This document shows, piece after piece, positions 6,381 to 9,554 of a DNA stretch of 9,554 nt. How positions within the stretch are numbered: position 1 is the first letter of the stretch; each line of letters starts with the position of its first letter. Origin of the DNA: Alistipes sp. (GTDB lineage: Bacteria > Bacteroidota > Bacteroidia > Bacteroidales > Rikenellaceae); the NCBI GenBank assembly GCA_017631135.1, contig JAGBTW010000142.1, positions 1 through 9,554 of the forward strand, read 5' to 3'. Under the pieces are notes generated by a model. The model was not told the origin of the DNA. It searched no databases and worked only from the letters and a program-made list of their open reading frames with translations. The position numbers and the translations under genes are program-made.

Positions 6381-8621
6381 ATGAAACTACGACTTTCGAT
6401 AATAGCACTTATGCTCTCGTGCCTGACACTCTCGGCGCAGGAGAGGAGAGATTACACCGAGTGGGTAGACCCATTTATCGGCACTGCAGACTACTCGGCT
6501 ACGCACCCAGGTGCTGTTGTGCCACATGGCATGATTGCAGCTGTGCCGTTCAATGTGACTGGCTCGGAACTTAATCGCTTCGACAAGGATAACCGTTGGT
6601 GGAGTACGCCTTACGACATCCGCAACAAGTATAGTGTAGGCTTTGCGCATGGCGCATTGAGTGGTGTGGGCTGTCCCGAGTTGGGTGCTATAATCACCAT
6701 GGCGACAACGGGAGCACCCGAGGCAGACCGCACCAAGCGCGGCTCGACATATAGCGACGAGGTGGCTACACCTGGCTACTACGCCACAACGTTCGACCAG
6801 TTCGCCATACGTGCCGAGGCTACAGCTACGGAGCGCGCATCGGTCGAGCGCTACACCTTCAAGGATGGCGGAGAGGCAAATATTATAGTGGACCTCGGCA
6901 CAGCCCTCTCGAACGAGTCGGGAGCGATGCTTCGCCGCGTGAGCAGCACAGAGGTCGAGGGCATGCGCCTTTTGGGCACCTTCTGCTACACCAATCAGGC
7001 TGTATTCCCCATATATTTTGTTGTGCGCATCTCGCACCCCGCCGAGAGTGTGAACTACTGGAAACTACAGCCCGAGATGACGGGCATCGAGGCGGCATGG
7101 TCGGGCGATAGCGGCGAATATAAGCTATATAATAACTACGCGCGCGAGATAATGGGTGACGACATAGGCGCTATCTTCAAGCTCGGCAACCTTGAGCCAG
7201 GCGCGGAGGTCGTGGTTAAGGTCGGCATATCGTATGTCTCGATAGAGAACGCCCGCCGAAATCTCGACACAGAGGTTGGCATGCGAGACTTTGATAGTGT
7301 GCACACAGAGGCACAGGCGAAGTGGAACGAGGCACTTGGTCGCATACGCGTCGAGGGTGGCACGGAGGATGACCGCACTATCTTCTACACTGCGCTATAT
7401 CACTCGCTCTTGCACCCCAACATCGTGAGCGATGTCAATGGCGAGTACCCCGCAATGGAGTCGGGCGCTACGGGCGTGGCTGTGGGCTACGACCGCTATA
7501 CGGTGTTCTCATTGTGGGACACCTACCGCAATGTTCATCAGCTACTTACGTTAGTCTACCCCGAGGTGCAGACAGATATGATACGCTCGATGGTTGCCAT
7601 GAGCCAGGAGTGGGGTTGGCTGCCACGCTGGGAGCTCTACGGCCGCGAGACATTTACCATGGAGGGTGACCCCGCAATACCCGTGATCGTGGATAGCTAC
7701 TTCAAGGGTCTCCGCGATTTCGACATCGAGGCGGCATACGAGGCTATGAAGCGCTCGGCAACAACACCAGGTAAGGATAATGCCATACGCCGCGACATAG
7801 ACCCCTACGTCGAGCGCGGCTACATCCCTGTTGGACTCTTCGCGCAGGATATGTCGGGCGACAACTCCGTGTCGCACGCCTTGGAATACTATGTTGCCGA
7901 TAATGCCCTTGCCGCCTTTGCCCGCGAGCTGGGCGACGAGGAGCTTGCAGTGGAGATGGAGAAGAGAGCTGCGGGCTGGCGCAACTACTCCTCGATGGCA
8001 GATGGTGCTATGCGCCCCATAGGCGAGGATGGCAACTACATCGGCGAGTTTGACCCCGCGGCGGGTGCAAACTTCTCTAATACCATAGGCTTCCACGAGG
8101 GTAGCTCGTGGAACTACACCTTCTTCGTACCTCACGACATCGAGGGCTTGATGAGGGCTATGGGTGGCTCGAAGCGCTTTGTGGAGAAGTTGCAGTGGGT
8201 GTTCGACAATGGTCACTATGACCCCACAAACGAGCCCGACATTGCCTATCCCTATCTCTTTAGCCGCGTAAGGGGTGAGGAGTGGCGCACACAGCGCACA
8301 GTCAAGGAGCTCCTCGAGGCTAACTATACCACAACGCCCGATGGTCTACCTGGCAACGACGATACGGGCACTATGTCTACATGGGCGGTGTTCTCGATGC
8401 TCGGCATCTACCCCGACTGCCCAGGCGAGCCATATTACACGATCACTACTCCCCGCTTCGAGCGCGCAGAGATCGACACCCCCCATGGCACGATAGTGAT
8501 AACCACCGAGGGTAAGGGTGACTACATCAAGGATATACGACTTGGGGGTAAGAGCGTGGGCTACCGCATATCGCATGCCGACCTTGTCAAGGCAAAGGAA
8601 CTAAAATTAAAACTTAAATAG
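6381..8621 (+). CDS. GH92 alpha-mannosidase, secreted, divergent N-domain motifs
   Basis: This complete 746-residue GH92 protein belongs to a family of calcium-dependent, inverting exo-alpha-mannosidases. The signal peptide (about 1-19, cleavage after SA) is probably type I; C14 in MLSC is a poor lipobox. An N-terminal beta-sandwich begins at VDPFIGT (29-35), and a helical catalytic domain starts near 305. Recognisable motifs are FSLWDTYR (376-383), LPRWELYG (414-421), the Pro-Val-Ile segment ending at Y440, FHEGSSWNY (571-579) with E573 as the likely catalytic acid, NEPD (617-620) and GNDDTGTMSTW (658-668) carrying the acidic base/calcium residues. Compared with the next gene, the N-domain WDWCSGYH is replaced by RWWSTPYD and FSHTHLSGTG by FAHGALSGVG, so linkage specificity probably differs. 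The usual GNEPSH is altered to TNEPDI. Gly codons are mostly GGC. It is 9 bp after GH97 and one base before the next GH92 gene. Confidence 0.94.
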   Translation: MKLRLSIIALMLSCLTLSAQERRDYTEWVDPFIGTADYSATHPGAVVPHGMIAAVPFNVTGSELNRFDKDNRWWSTPYDIRNKYSVGFAHGALSGVGCPELGAIITMATTGAPEADRTKRGSTYSDEVATPGYYATTFDQFAIRAEATATERASVERYTFKDGGEANIIVDLGTALSNESGAMLRRVSSTEVEGMRLLGTFCYTNQAVFPIYFVVRISHPAESVNYWKLQPEMTGIEAAWSGDSGEYKLYNNYAREIMGDDIGAIFKLGNLEPGAEVVVKVGISYVSIENARRNLDTEVGMRDFDSVHTEAQAKWNEALGRIRVEGGTEDDRTIFYTALYHSLLHPNIVSDVNGEYPAMESGATGVAVGYDRYTVFSLWDTYRNVHQLLTLVYPEVQTDMIRSMVAMSQEWGWLPRWELYGRETFTMEGDPAIPVIVDSYFKGLRDFDIEAAYEAMKRSATTPGKDNAIRRDIDPYVERGYIPVGLFAQDMSGDNSVSHALEYYVADNALAAFARELGDEELAVEMEKRAAGWRNYSSMADGAMRPIGEDGNYIGEFDPAAGANFSNTIGFHEGSSWNYTFFVPHDIEGLMRAMGGSKRFVEKLQWVFDNGHYDPTNEPDIAYPYLFSRVRGEEWRTQRTVKELLEANYTTTPDGLPGNDDTGTMSTWAVFSMLGIYPDCPGEPYYTITTPRFERAEIDTPHGTIVITTEGKGDYIKDIRLGGKSVGYRISHADLVKAKELKLKLK

Positions 8622-8622
8622 T

Positions 8623-9554
8623 ATGAGAAAGATTAATCTATTTGCGGCTCTTGCAGCCCTTGCGACCCTCGTAGGTTGCGCAACGGATGCACCTCAAACC
8701 GTGGACTACGCGGCAAAGGTGAACCCCAAGATTGGCTCTGGTGGCCATGGTCACGTCTTTGTGGGTGCTAACGTACCCTTCGGCATGACACAGGTGGGCC
8801 CTACAAGCATCACCCAGGAGTGGGACTGGTGCTCGGGCTACCACGACTCTGAAAATAGCGTTATCGGCTTCTCGCACACCCACCTCTCGGGTACGGGTTG
8901 TGGTGACTTGTTCGATGTTACGCTTATGCCCGTTATGGGTGAGGTGGAGTATGGTCGTGGTCGTCTTGGTGACTACACCACAGGTTTTTGGAGCGAGGCT
9001 GACCGCTCGAAAGAGGTTGTTGAGCCTGGCTACTACTCTGTGCCCCTTACGCGCTATGACATCGTTGCAGAGATGACTGCGACTGAGCGTGGTGGTCTCC
9101 ACCGCTACACCTTCCCCGAGGGTGAGGATGCATCTATCATCCTTGACCTTGTGCATGGTGGTTGCTTCGACCGCCCCGAGGACCTCTTTGCCGAGGCTGT
9201 GAGCGACACTCGCGTTGTGGGTCGTCGTCATAGCTGGGGTTGGTCAAACAACCAAAAGGTATACTTCGTTATCGAGTTCTCGAAGCCATTTACTTTGTTC
9301 GAGCCTATTGATGAGTATGGCTTCTACTACCGTATACACTTCGACACCCAGGCGGGTGAGCAGATTGGCGTAAAGGTAGCCCTCTCGTCAACAAGCCCCG
9401 AGGGTGCGGAGCTCAACTTCAACGCCGAGGTTGCAAACATCGACTTCGACACAGCGCGCAAGACGGCATACGACAAGTGGAATAAGGAGATTTCAAAGAT
9501 TCGTATCTATGGCGCTACAGCCGAGCAGGAGGAGATATTCTACACAGGCATGTA
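8623..9554 (+). CDS. GH92 alpha-mannosidase, lipoprotein, cut by window end
   Basis: The open frame runs from the ATG at 8623 to the window edge, giving 310 codons of what should be about 740-770. The N terminus is a lipoprotein signal with lipobox LVGC (16-19), so C19 would be lipidated and the enzyme membrane-anchored. Classical GH92 N-domain motifs follow: IGSGGHGHVF (37-46), VPFGM (51-55), WDWCSGYH (67-74) and FSHTHLSGTGCGD (83-95), which help form the mannose-binding subsite in characterised members. The visible part is the beta-sandwich; the helical catalytic domain with the acid Glu and GNDD motif lies beyond 9554. It begins one base after the stop of the preceding GH92 gene, indicating tight coupling. 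Gly codons are mainly GGT, unlike that neighbour. The product is probably an exo-alpha-mannosidase; linkage preference cannot be read from this fragment. Confidence 0.93.
   Translation, partial: MRKINLFAALAALATLVGCATDAPQTVDYAAKVNPKIGSGGHGHVFVGANVPFGMTQVGPTSITQEWDWCSGYHDSENSVIGFSHTHLSGTGCGDLFDVTLMPVMGEVEYGRGRLGDYTTGFWSEADRSKEVVEPGYYSVPLTRYDIVAEMTATERGGLHRYTFPEGEDASIILDLVHGGCFDRPEDLFAEAVSDTRVVGRRHSWGWSNNQKVYFVIEFSKPFTLFEPIDEYGFYYRIHFDTQAGEQIGVKVALSSTSPEGAELNFNAEVANIDFDTARKTAYDKWNKEISKIRIYGATAEQEEIFYTGM

Noticed and set aside
6416..6425. Possible lipobox in the first GH92 (MLSC, C14)
   Set aside because: The residues before the Cys fit the lipobox poorly, the hydrophobic core before it is short, and LTLSA directly after it gives a better type I cleavage site.
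7551..8216. Minus-strand open frame of 221 codons opposite the first GH92 gene
   Set aside because: It lies wholly antisense to a clear GH92 coding region and has no recognisable motif. Long antisense frames are expected from the regular codon pattern of these genes; similar ones occur at 6387-7037, 5229-5765 and 8638-9231.
8638..9231. Minus-strand open frame of 197 codons near the right edge
   Set aside because: The plus strand encodes classical GH92 motifs (WDWCSGYH, FSHTHLSGTG) and a lipobox across the same bases, so the plus-strand gene is real and this frame is a shadow.

Overview
The window looks like a chromosomal segment of a gut-type Bacteroidales bacterium. An Alistipes-like member of the Rikenellaceae is my best guess, but only a guess. 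The evidence is: glycoside hydrolase families 97 and 92, which are typical of Bacteroidota; a TonB protein with one membrane span and an acidic linker; starts without Shine-Dalgarno sequences; and sites matching the Bacteroidota -7 promoter consensus TAnnTTTG upstream of several genes.

Left part (1-3061, all minus strand). The window opens with the first 24 codons of a probable indolepyruvate:ferredoxin oxidoreductase alpha subunit (iorA). A 283-bp gap follows, holding a possible iorA promoter, a short GTTCAAAG repeat and a good intrinsic terminator for the next gene. Reading in the direction of transcription, the order is tonB-family gene, hflX, upp. hflX and upp are 27 bp apart and probably share a transcript that ends at the terminator near 304-333. 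Between tonB and hflX is a perfect 12-bp inverted repeat without a U tract.

Middle (3062-3293). This is a divergent promoter region. One -7 element points left to tonB and one points right to rlmN, about 53 bp apart back to back.

Right part (3294-9554, all plus strand). rlmN (23S rRNA/tRNA adenine-C2 methyltransferase) is followed after only 21 bp by a GH97 enzyme of the retaining, alpha-galactosidase-like type. A secreted GH92 alpha-mannosidase follows 9 bp later, and after a single base a second GH92 with a lipoprotein signal, cut by the window edge. No terminator is visible between these genes, so they probably form one transcription unit. A coherent reading is that the three exo-enzymes trim alpha-galactose (or a related sugar) and alpha-mannose from a glycan such as an N-glycan or a fungal galactomannan, with one enzyme anchored in a membrane and two soluble in the periplasm or outside. 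No SusC/SusD pair, sugar sensor or transporter lies in the window.

I see no convincing wholly new system. The points most worth a second look are the housekeeping rlmN gene heading a glycan operon, the two adjacent but divergent GH92 enzymes with different motifs, targeting and codon use, and a 10-nt sequence shared by the tonB leader and the hairpin after tonB.
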